Source: Spirochaetales bacterium
Lineage (GTDB): Bacteria > Spirochaetota > Spirochaetia > DSM-27196 > SLST01
Assembly (NCBI GenBank): GCA_007130265.1
Contig: SLST01000563.1
Span: 1 to 10,054 of the forward strand
Reading direction: 5' to 3'
DNA: 10,054 bases
In this document: positions 1 to 6,781 of the stretch, piece after piece
Layout: the number at the start of each line of letters is the position of its first letter
Position numbering within the stretch: the first letter of the stretch is position 1
Notes under the pieces: generated by a model
Told to the model about the DNA's origin: nothing
The model's input: the letters and a program-made list of their open reading frames with translations, nothing else
The model's database searches: none
Program-made: the position numbers and the translations under genes

Positions 1-2360
1 TCCTCGACAGTCTCGTACCTCCGGGCGATCTCAGTGAACTCGTGGACTGGGTGGCGTAGGGCCCCAAGAGAGTGCCGGCATCGACTCTCGTCCTTCATCT
101 TCGCGGCTTCCTCGACGAGCGCCGCCGCGTCGCCGAGACGCACCGCTTCGAGCGTGCGCGCACCTCCCTTGAGCCCGTGAGCCTCGCGCTGCAGCGCGTC
201 GAAATCTCCCGCCTCAAGATACCGCTCGAACTCCGACACGATCGTTGCGCATTTCTCGAGAAATCGGGAGAGGACCGAACGTACGACCGTGTCACTCCCG
301 CCGAATCGCTCGACCGCCGCGTCGAAGTCAAATGCCGATGTCTCATCCTCGGGGATGTCGGTCGCCGGATCGGTCGGCGTCGGCTCACCAATCCCGCCTC
401 CGGCGCCCGACGCGGCGGCGTCGAGCCACTTGTCGAGCAACGGCACGAGATCCTCGCGTCTAAACGGTTTCGTGAGAAAGTCGTCCATACCGGCGGCGAT
501 GCACTTGTCCCGCTCACCCTTCACCGCGTTGGCCGTCACGGCGACGATGGGCCCGGCAAACCCTCGCTGGCGAAGCATTTCCGTCGCCTCGTATCCGTTC
601 ATCTCGGGCATCTGGACGTCCATGAACACCATATCCGGGTCTGAACGCTCAACGGCTTCCACGGCTTCCCGCCCGTTCGCCGCGAGAATCACCTCGTGAC
701 CGAGCTTCTCGAGGATCGCGCGAAACAGCGTCTGGTTCACAAGGTGGTCTTCAGCGACCACGAGCCGCACGGAAACCGGCGTAATCTCTTCGACTCCCTC
801 CTCGTCGTCGGCCTCCTCGTCAACGGCCGCGAGCTCGAGATCTCCGGAGAGCGCTTCGCGAATCGTCTCTTCGAGGTCGTGCCGACATATCGGCTTGCTC
901 GCGTACCCGTTGAACCACATCAGCCGTTTCATCTTCGCCTCGCCGGCTGCAAGCCCGGTGGGCGTCATGAGGATCAACGCAGTGGCGTTAATCGCATGGT
1001 CGGCGTTGACCTCGCTCGCGAACTGCCACCCATCCATTCCGGGCAGCTCGAGATCCACGAGTGCGAGATCAAAAGGTTCACCCGCGGCGGCTGCATCGCG
1101 GAGCTCCTTCAGTCCCTCCCGTCCGGTCGAAACGACCGTGCTCGCCGCTCCCCAACGTTCGAGGTAGTCGTGAAGCGTGTCGCGGGACCGTTCATTGTCG
1201 TCGATGATCAGCACCCGCCTGCCGTCGCAGATCTGCGCCTCCGTGCGAGCTCCTTCGATGACGCCGAACGGTACCTCGAACCAGAAGGTGGAGCCTTCAC
1301 CCTCGGTGCTTTGGACCCCGATGTCGCCTCCCATGAGACGGACAAGACCCCGGCAGATCGACAGACCGAGTCCCGTGCCGCCGAACTTCCGCGTGGTCGA
1401 CGAGTCGACCTGGCTGAACGCCTTGAACAGCGTCCCAACGTTCTCACTCGGTATGCCGATGCCGGTGTCACTCACCTCAAACCGCACGCGCGAACCCTGA
1501 TGGTGGGTCCTGAGCGCACGCAGCGTCATGACAACCTCGCCGCCGTCGGGCGTGAACTTGACCGCATTGTTGAACAGGTTCACGATGATCTGCCGCAGTC
1601 GGCCGGGATCACCGGTCACCGACTTGGGAATGCCCGGAGCAATCCAGACGACGCTCTCCAGCCCCTTCTTGTGCGCCTGAAGGCTCACCATGTCGACGGC
1701 CTCTTCGGCCACACGCTCGAGGTCGAAGTCGATCGTCTCGAGTGAGAGCTTGCCGGCCTCGATCTTCGAGAAGTCGAGGATGTCGTTGATGAGAAAGAGA
1801 AGCACTTCTGCCGCAAAACGAACCTGGCTCGCGTACTCGGTCTGCTCCTCGTCGAGTCCCGTCTCGAGCAGGAGTTCGGTCATGCCGGTGATGGTGTGAA
1901 TCGGGGTACGAATCTCATGGCTCATGTTCGCAAGGAAAGCGGACTTCGTCCGGGTGGCCCGTTCAGCGGTCTCTTTGGCCCGTTTCAGTCGAAGCTCGGT
2001 GTTCTTCTGCAGCGTGACGTCCCGGGCGTTCACCAGCAGGAGCCGCCCCTCATCCGAGCCGCTGACGACCGAGACATCGAGCTGCCAGAGAACGAGACGA
2101 TCGCCGTTACTGACGCGAACAAGCCAGCTGTACCTTTCCCCAAGGTGACCGAGCGTCGCTACCCGGTCGAGCGATGAGAGGCGATCCTCGGTCTCGAGCA
2201 GGTCCCACAGCTTCCCGGGGAGCTCACCTATGCCGACATGCCTCGCGAGCTCGGCGAGAGCGGGATTCGAGAGCACAATCCGCCCGTCGCTGCGAATGAG
2301 CGCCATGGCGATCGGGGAGTTGCGGAAGACCGCCTTGTAGAGCTCTCCTACACCACCCAT
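1..2360 (-). CDS. Hybrid sensor histidine kinase, PAS-HisKA-HATPase-REC-REC-Hpt (C-terminus cut by window edge)
   Basis: This is a cytoplasmic phosphorelay kinase; my own translation from ATG at 2360 stays open to base 1 (786 codons, no stop). Domains in order: PAS-like input about 5-115; short helical linker; HisKA with SHEIRTP and phospho-acceptor His148; HATPase with N-box about 255-268, DTGIGIP from Asp298 and GGTGLGLSI about 327-335; receiver 1 about 381-500 (acidic Asp387/388, Asp436, Lys489); acidic linker; receiver 2 about 531-645 (Glu537/Asp538, Asp581 in FMDVQMPEMNG, Lys631); Gly/Pro-rich linker; Hpt from about 677 with His728 in AHGLKGG. All catalytic residues are present, so a full His-Asp-His relay is expected. 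There is no signal peptide or membrane segment, so the signal must be intracellular or come from a partner. The ATG overlaps the upstream regulator's stop by one base (TGATG), which implies translational coupling. The ligand of the PAS region is unknown. Confidence 0.93.
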   Translation of the reverse strand, partial: MGGVGELYKAVFRNSPIAMALIRSDGRIVLSNPALAELARHVGIGELPGKLWDLLETEDRLSSLDRVATLGHLGERYSWLVRVSNGDRLVLWQLDVSVVSGSDEGRLLLVNARDVTLQKNTELRLKRAKETAERATRTKSAFLANMSHEIRTPIHTITGMTELLLETGLDEEQTEYASQVRFAAEVLLFLINDILDFSKIEAGKLSLETIDFDLERVAEEAVDMVSLQAHKKGLESVVWIAPGIPKSVTGDPGRLRQIIVNLFNNAVKFTPDGGEVVMTLRALRTHHQGSRVRFEVSDTGIGIPSENVGTLFKAFSQVDSSTTRKFGGTGLGLSICRGLVRLMGGDIGVQSTEGEGSTFWFEVPFGVIEGARTEAQICDGRRVLIIDDNERSRDTLHDYLERWGAASTVVSTGREGLKELRDAAAAGEPFDLALVDLELPGMDGWQFASEVNADHAINATALILMTPTGLAAGEAKMKRLMWFNGYASKPICRHDLEETIREALSGDLELAAVDEEADDEEGVEEITPVSVRLVVAEDHLVNQTLFRAILEKLGHEVILAANGREAVEAVERSDPDMVFMDVQMPEMNGYEATEMLRQRGFAGPIVAVTANAVKGERDKCIAAGMDDFLTKPFRREDLVPLLDKWLDAAASGAGGGIGEPTPTDPATDIPEDETSAFDFDAAVERFGGSDTVVRSVLSRFLEKCATIVSEFERYLEAGDFDALQREAHGLKGGARTLEAVRLGDAAALVEEAAKMKDESRCRHSLGALRHPVHEFTEIARRYETVE
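652..669. repeat. Two tandem 9-bp copies inside the hybrid kinase gene
   Basis: The sequence acggcttcc occurs twice in direct tandem, in frame with the kinase, giving the residue repeat EAVEAVE in receiver 2 (near residues 565-571). It is probably just a repeated helix pattern and not a functional DNA element. Confidence 0.4.
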
Positions 2361-3616
2361 CAGAAGTTCGCCTGTAGCACCTCTCGAGCCTTGTTCAGGA
2401 CCGACTCGGGCTCGAGCGGTTTGATGAGATAGCTCGTGACGCCGAACTGCATGGCCCTGATGACGGTCTCGCGCTGGGAGAGCGCGGAGAGCACGATGAT
2501 CGGCACCTTCTCGCCCGCCTCTTTGAGCTCCTGCATCACCTGGAAACCGTCCATCTCCGGCATCATGAGATCGAGCAGCACGAGATCGAACTCGCTGCGT
2601 TGGGGATCGTCGATGAATTCCCTCCCATTCTCGAACTCGCGAACGGTGGGTCCCATGTCGCCAAGGACGGCCTTGACCATCTCCCGGATCACGAAGTCGT
2701 CGTCGACGATCGCGATGGTTGCGGCTCCTCCCACGGGGCCGGGGGCGAATCCGGCGCGCTCCTCCTCGAACTTCATCTCGATCGACTCCTCCTTTCCGCT
2801 TCGCGGCGCCGACGTCTGGAGGAACTCCTGATGCACCGTCTTGCTTTCCCGGTCGATGTAACTGCCGGCCTTCTTTCCGAGAAGGCCATCCATCGCGGTC
2901 TCAAGGCTGTTCGTTACCTCGATATCCTGATACTCGGAACGATCACCAATAAACTCCTTCACGTAGTCGGAGTTTGTCAGCACCTTTACTTGCCTGGGCT
3001 TCGCCGCGGTGTTCTCGATGACCGTCTGCAGCAGCGAAGCGAGTTTGATCGAATCGTCCGACCCGACGTCGATACTCGACATGATGATCAGAACACGCGG
3101 ACTCTTCACCTCGTAGAGCTCCATCAGCTCGACTATTTTGTACCGCAGGAGCTCGATCTTCTCCTTATTGAGCCCCTGCGCAACCTCGACGAAGAGGATC
3201 TCGTCGTTGAAGTGCGCCTCTATGATGCACGGAGTCGAATCGAGATCGAGCGAAACTCCAAGGAGCTCCGAGATCGACTTCGCGAGCGCGTCGATCCTGA
3301 TCGGCTTGGTGAAGAACTTGCTCACGTTGTACCGGGCGATCTGGAGGAGCTTTTCGCGGTCGACTTTGCCCGAGGCCATGATCACGGGAATCGACTCGGC
3401 GTTCGGGTCCTCACGCTTCTTCTGCAGCAGCTCCACGGATGAGGTTCGTGAGAGATAGTAGTCCATGATCACCAGATCGGGTGTCTCGCGCCTGAGTTTG
3501 GACGCACCATCGAGCCCGTTGACTCCGACGATAACCTCGAAACCGAACTCGGCGAGCTTCTGTGAGAGGAACTCGCGGAAGAGTTTCGACTCATCGATTA
3601 CCAGTATCTTCTTCAC
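2360..3616 (-). CDS. Double-receiver response regulator with central STAS-like domain
   Basis: A 418-aa regulator starting at GTG 3616, chosen because an AGGAAGG ribosome site lies 7 nt upstream and the receiver begins at once (KKILVIDES). Receiver 1 is about 1-120, with Asp8/Glu9, acceptor Asp52, Ser82 and Lys104 in FTKP. Residues about 128-247 form a separate alpha/beta domain: a beta hairpin, an amphipathic helix after GLNKEKIELL, a strand RVLIIMSSI, a helix starting GSDDSIKL, then further strand-helix pairs. This order resembles STAS/anti-anti-sigma domains, a resemblance inferred from the pattern only. A low-complexity linker (about 250-298) leads to receiver 2 (about 299-418), with Asp305-307, acceptor Asp349 in LLDLMMPEMDG, Ser377 and Lys399. 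There is no DNA-binding or enzymatic output domain, so it probably acts through protein contacts or as a phosphate sink. It is the first gene of the operon with the hybrid kinase, its likely phosphodonor. Confidence 0.93.
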   Translation of the reverse strand: MKKILVIDESKLFREFLSQKLAEFGFEVIVGVNGLDGASKLRRETPDLVIMDYYLSRTSSVELLQKKREDPNAESIPVIMASGKVDREKLLQIARYNVSKFFTKPIRIDALAKSISELLGVSLDLDSTPCIIEAHFNDEILFVEVAQGLNKEKIELLRYKIVELMELYEVKSPRVLIIMSSIDVGSDDSIKLASLLQTVIENTAAKPRQVKVLTNSDYVKEFIGDRSEYQDIEVTNSLETAMDGLLGKKAGSYIDRESKTVHQEFLQTSAPRSGKEESIEMKFEEERAGFAPGPVGGAATIAIVDDDFVIREMVKAVLGDMGPTVREFENGREFIDDPQRSEFDLVLLDLMMPEMDGFQVMQELKEAGEKVPIIVLSALSQRETVIRAMQFGVTSYLIKPLEPESVLNKAREVLQANF

Positions 3617-3623
3617 CTTCGCA

Positions 3624-3630
3624 CCTTCCT
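3624..3630 (-). promoter_or_regulatory. Shine-Dalgarno site for the double-receiver regulator
   Basis: The minus strand reads AGGAAGG, 7 nt before the GTG at 3616. It is the clearest ribosome site in the window and decides the non-ATG start of the regulator. Confidence 0.75.
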
Positions 3631-3642
3631 GATCTCTTTTCA

Positions 3643-3671
3643 GTTATAGTTGAGGCACCCGCAATTCGCAA
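3643..3671 (-). promoter_or_regulatory. Sigma70-like promoter of the regulator-kinase operon
   Basis: On the minus strand TTGCGA (3671-3666; 4 of 6 to the -35 consensus) is followed after 17 bp by TATAAC (3648-3643; 5 of 6 to the -10 consensus). The expected transcript start near 3636 leaves about 20 nt of leader holding the AGGAAGG ribosome site. The fit was made by eye; no transcription data are available. Confidence 0.55.
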
Positions 3672-3690
3672 GGATGATTCCGGAGCGATG

Positions 3691-3719
3691 TTGACCCGCG
3701 ACGATGCGGTCGCTACGAT
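3691..3719 (+). promoter_or_regulatory. Sigma70-like promoter of the barrel-mutase operon
   Basis: TTGACC (3691-3696; 5 of 6) and TACGAT (3714-3719; 4 of 6) are spaced by 17 bp. Only 6 bases separate the -10 element from the ATG at 3726, so transcription would start at or beside the A of the start codon. No Shine-Dalgarno sequence precedes that ATG, which fits a leaderless message. The two divergent -35 elements are 19 bp apart. Confidence 0.5.
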
Positions 3720-3725
3720 TCGGCC

Positions 3726-4859
3726 ATGAGATATCGACTCGTTGTGGTGCTGCTCGTGTCCGTCACCCTCGCCGGAGTCGCGCAAAATGCCCAGTGGGAG
3801 CTCAGGTCCGGACCGAGATTCTGGGGTGCGACGGTCGCCGGGCGTTACATGCTCTCGCCGCCAACGGTCGAGGGCGTTGAGACGTCGATCACGGGCCTCC
3901 TTTCGAGCGCCTACGAGAGCGTCGGGTATTACCGCAACCCCGACGGTTCGTTCTTCCGGGTGCTTGAGGACGGGACCGACGAGACCGACAGGGGACGGGT
4001 CGGGTACAGCCGGTTCGACCTGGTCTGGCAGGTCGGTATCCAGCAAGGCATACTACCCAGGCACGACGTGACCGCCGACCGCGCGGTCGCCTTCCTTATC
4101 TACCAGGGACAGTTCAACCACCCCTTCGCCGGCAGCGAAGAAGAAAGCGAGAGGCTCTTCTTCGCGAGCTCCCGACCCGAGACGGCCGGCAGCCTTCGCG
4201 GATCGATCATTGGGGGGCTCGCTTACTCGGTCGTCACGACGAACGAGATCACGCGCGCTCGACGCGGGCTGACCGCGGAGGTCGCCCTCGAGTGGGGACC
4301 GCCGTTCCTTCACAACGAGGTGCTGGCGGTCGCAGACTACAGTCGCTCGACGCTGTCGCTGCGCGGTTACCTTCCGGTCTTCGCGGCGCAGCCGACCGAG
4401 GGTCGAAACCGATTCTCCGCCTACCTGGCAGCCTATGGCGCGGTCGACTGGGCATCCGGCCCGAGCATTCCTCTCGCAGTTCGCCAATCGATCGGCGGGC
4501 GCGGCCCGCGCAGTGCCCCCGGCGGCTCGGTCCGCGGATACCGAGGGGGGCATTTCGATTCGACCGTCAAGGCGATCGGCAATGTGGAAGCGCGGATGCA
4601 CCTTCCTGCGATCGTGGTGCCCCAGGTCGTCCCGGGACTCGTGCTTTACACCGACGCCGGTTATTACCTTGACACCGAGCGCATCTCCCCGGTCGACGAC
4701 GAGAACGCGGGTGTTCTCCTCTCCAGCGGAGCCGGGTTCTTCCTCGACCTCTTCGGGAGCGCAGAGCTCGTCTTCTACACCAACTATCTGTGGACCGAGG
4801 GCGATGTGAGCGGCTCGCGATGGGTGCCCTTCTCGCTCGGGTTCGGGTTTCACTTCTGA
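3726..4859 (+). CDS. Outer-membrane beta-barrel protein, Omp85/BamA-type barrel without POTRA domains
   Basis: A 377-aa exported protein. The N-terminus has a basic start (MRYR), a hydrophobic core to about residue 17 and a likely signal-peptidase site after Ala19 or Ala22. The rest shows alternating polar/aromatic strands expected of a beta-barrel and ends in Phe (GFGFHF), the usual C-terminal barrel signature. The C-terminal half carries an Omp85-superfamily hallmark: GGSVRGYRGG at about 266-275, then a strand with GNVEARMHLP and a YTDAGYY strand at about 308-314. The protein is too short for POTRA repeats, and no other domain is seen, so it resembles the stand-alone surface-antigen (bacterial surface antigen D15) barrel. 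Its cargo or role cannot be read from the sequence. The start is fixed by the signal peptide; no in-frame upstream ATG was found and there is no ribosome site. The stop overlaps the next gene's ATG (TGATG). Confidence 0.85.
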   Translation: MRYRLVVVLLVSVTLAGVAQNAQWELRSGPRFWGATVAGRYMLSPPTVEGVETSITGLLSSAYESVGYYRNPDGSFFRVLEDGTDETDRGRVGYSRFDLVWQVGIQQGILPRHDVTADRAVAFLIYQGQFNHPFAGSEEESERLFFASSRPETAGSLRGSIIGGLAYSVVTTNEITRARRGLTAEVALEWGPPFLHNEVLAVADYSRSTLSLRGYLPVFAAQPTEGRNRFSAYLAAYGAVDWASGPSIPLAVRQSIGGRGPRSAPGGSVRGYRGGHFDSTVKAIGNVEARMHLPAIVVPQVVPGLVLYTDAGYYLDTERISPVDDENAGVLLSSGAGFFLDLFGSAELVFYTNYLWTEGDVSGSRWVPFSLGFGFHF

Positions 4860-6781
4860 TGCCCGCGCCACACGATCCCCATCGTCAGTTGATCGACCGC
4901 TCTTTCATCGCTCTCTCGGTCCTGCAGCAGCGCGAAGCGGTCGTGGCGGCGGTGTCGCAGATGATCTTCTCCGCCTCCGGCTGGCGCGGGGTCTTCGCCG
5001 CCGACGGGGACGAAGAGAGCCCAAGCAACGAGGTCCGCACCGCGCTTCTCGTAGTCGCGGGACTTGCCGCGGCCGCCTTTGCGGACTACCGCCTCGCGAA
5101 CGGTTCGGGCGCATCTCGCGAGCTCGTCCTCGCGCTCGCAACCGACACCCGACCGACGGGACCGGCAATAGCTCGGGCGGCGCTGCGCGTCTTCCTCGAA
5201 GCCGGCCTGCGGGTTGACTACCTTGGCGTCTCGCCGTCGCCGGAAATCATGGCGTACGCAGCCCGCGCGGAGCCGGTTGCAGGGTTCTTCTACGTTACCG
5301 CAAGCCACAACCCGATGGGGCACAACGGGTTCAAGACCGGCGGCTCCGACGGCGGAGTGCTCGACGGCGCCGCCGGACGCTCACTGGCCGCCCGGTTCCA
5401 CGCTTTGCTCGACGATGACAAAGCGCTGGGGAAGATCATCGGCCTCCTCGCTTCACCCGAATCGCCGGCCGAAGCGGCCACGCTTCGGGCCGTTGCGGAA
5501 CGCAAGACTCAGGCGTCGCGGCTGTACGAAGAGTTCGCGCACGAAGTCATCCGTGGCCCGGGACCGCGAGCGAGCGAGGCGTACCGCGCGCTACTCGAAG
5601 TCACCCGTTCGATGCGGCCCGGCATTGTGGGCGACCTCAACGGCAGCGCACGGACGGCCTCGATCGACCGGCGACTCCTGCAGGCAGCCGGCTGTCGTCT
5701 GCGCTTTCTGAACGATCGCCCCGGGCAAATCGCGCACCAGATTGTCCCTGAAGGCGCCGGCCTCCTTCCATGCGCCCAGGAGCTCGTCGCCCTGCGCGGA
5801 CGAGGCGAGGAGTTCGATCTCGGATACGTTCCCGACAACGACGGCGACCGGGGCAACCTCGTCTACTACGACGAGCGAAGCGGCGAGGCGGAGCAACTCG
5901 AGGCACAACAGGTCTTCGCGCTCACCTGCGTATCCGAGCTCAGCTGGCTCGTCTACACGCGCGAGCTCGAGTATGACGAAGACGGAAAGCCGCTGCGACG
6001 CGCGGCGCTCGTCGTCAACGGGCCCACGTCCGGACGGATCGATCGGATCGCGGCGCACTACGGGGTCGAGGTGCATCGCGCCGAGGTTGGTGAGGCCAAC
6101 GTCGTCAACCGCGCCCGCGAGCTTCGGCGTGAAGGGGTGATTGTTCGACTGCTCGGCGAGGGATCGAACGGAGGGAACATCACGCACCCGTCGGCGGTGC
6201 GCGACCCTCTGCACACGATTCACGCGGTGCTCAAGTTGCGCTACGCTCCGCCGACCGCGTGGAGTCGCTCGCCCGCCGAGATCTGGCTCGCCAGACTCGG
6301 TCTGCCGCCTCTTGAGAACCCGACGGTCGCGACGCTCATCTCCACCTTACCGCGCTTCACGACCACCAGCTCCTTCGAGCCGAGGGCGGTGATGCGTATC
6401 CGCAGCCGCTCACACGCTTCGCTGAAGGCCGCCGTTGAATCGGGCGTTGAGCGTGAGTTCGAGGCGCTGCGCCGCACGCTTCCCCGAGAGCTCCGCATCG
6501 CGTCGTACCGAGTCATCAACTACGAGGGAACGGCAGTCCTCGAGGGCCCGGGGAACCGCACCGGAGATGAGCGTGGCGGGCTCAAGTTCGTGCTTCTCGA
6601 CGACGAAGGCGCAGAACGGGGATTCCTCTGGATGCGCGGCAGCGGGACCGAGCCGGTCTTCAGGATCATGGCCGACGTTGAGGGCGACCGCCCTCTGACT
6701 GAGCACGCGCTCCTCAATCGGCTTCGGGAGCTCGTCGAGCAGGCCGACGAAAAGTCTATGGAGTCGACTACCTCAGGCTGA
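4859..6781 (+). CDS. Phosphoglucomutase/phosphomannomutase-type alpha-D-phosphohexomutase
   Basis: A 640-aa cytoplasmic enzyme that should move phosphate between C1 and C6 of a hexose phosphate, feeding glycolysis or glycan precursor synthesis. All four family signatures are present in order: catalytic phosphoserine loop TASHNP (Ser149), metal loop DNDGDR (Asp326, Asp328, Asp330), sugar loop GEGSNGG (433-439, Glu434) and phosphate loop RGSGTEP (593-599). It is longer than typical 450-550-aa members, with an extended helical N-terminus and an insertion after the metal loop. The loop sequence favours phosphoglucomutase, but substrate preference between glucose and mannose cannot be settled. ATG 4859 is preferred over an in-frame ATG at 4790 because that one lies inside the barrel gene, and the TGATG overlap implies coupled translation. 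The 3' end overlaps the convergent mutY-like gene by 14 bp. Confidence 0.93.
   Translation: MPAPHDPHRQLIDRSFIALSVLQQREAVVAAVSQMIFSASGWRGVFAADGDEESPSNEVRTALLVVAGLAAAAFADYRLANGSGASRELVLALATDTRPTGPAIARAALRVFLEAGLRVDYLGVSPSPEIMAYAARAEPVAGFFYVTASHNPMGHNGFKTGGSDGGVLDGAAGRSLAARFHALLDDDKALGKIIGLLASPESPAEAATLRAVAERKTQASRLYEEFAHEVIRGPGPRASEAYRALLEVTRSMRPGIVGDLNGSARTASIDRRLLQAAGCRLRFLNDRPGQIAHQIVPEGAGLLPCAQELVALRGRGEEFDLGYVPDNDGDRGNLVYYDERSGEAEQLEAQQVFALTCVSELSWLVYTRELEYDEDGKPLRRAALVVNGPTSGRIDRIAAHYGVEVHRAEVGEANVVNRARELRREGVIVRLLGEGSNGGNITHPSAVRDPLHTIHAVLKLRYAPPTAWSRSPAEIWLARLGLPPLENPTVATLISTLPRFTTTSSFEPRAVMRIRSRSHASLKAAVESGVEREFEALRRTLPRELRIASYRVINYEGTAVLEGPGNRTGDERGGLKFVLLDDEGAERGFLWMRGSGTEPVFRIMADVEGDRPLTEHALLNRLRELVEQADEKSMESTTSG

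Noticed and set aside
696..1745. A 349-codon open frame on the plus strand opposite the hybrid kinase
   Set aside because: The minus-strand translation gives an uninterrupted, motif-complete kinase across the same bases. The plus frame is rich in Arg, His and Pro with no recognisable domain, as expected for a GC-rich antisense shadow.
2600..3442. A 280-codon plus-strand open frame opposite the double-receiver regulator
   Set aside because: Its composition is typical of a complement shadow and no domain is seen; the minus frame holds two intact receivers.
3591..4046. A minus-strand open frame crossing the intergenic gap and the start of the barrel gene
   Set aside because: It overlaps the regulator start and the signal-peptide coding region, has no ribosome site or domain, and would conflict with both promoters.
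4053..4871. A 272-codon minus-strand frame opposite the barrel gene
   Set aside because: It is charged low-information sequence, whereas the plus frame has a signal peptide, the VRGY motif and a terminal Phe.
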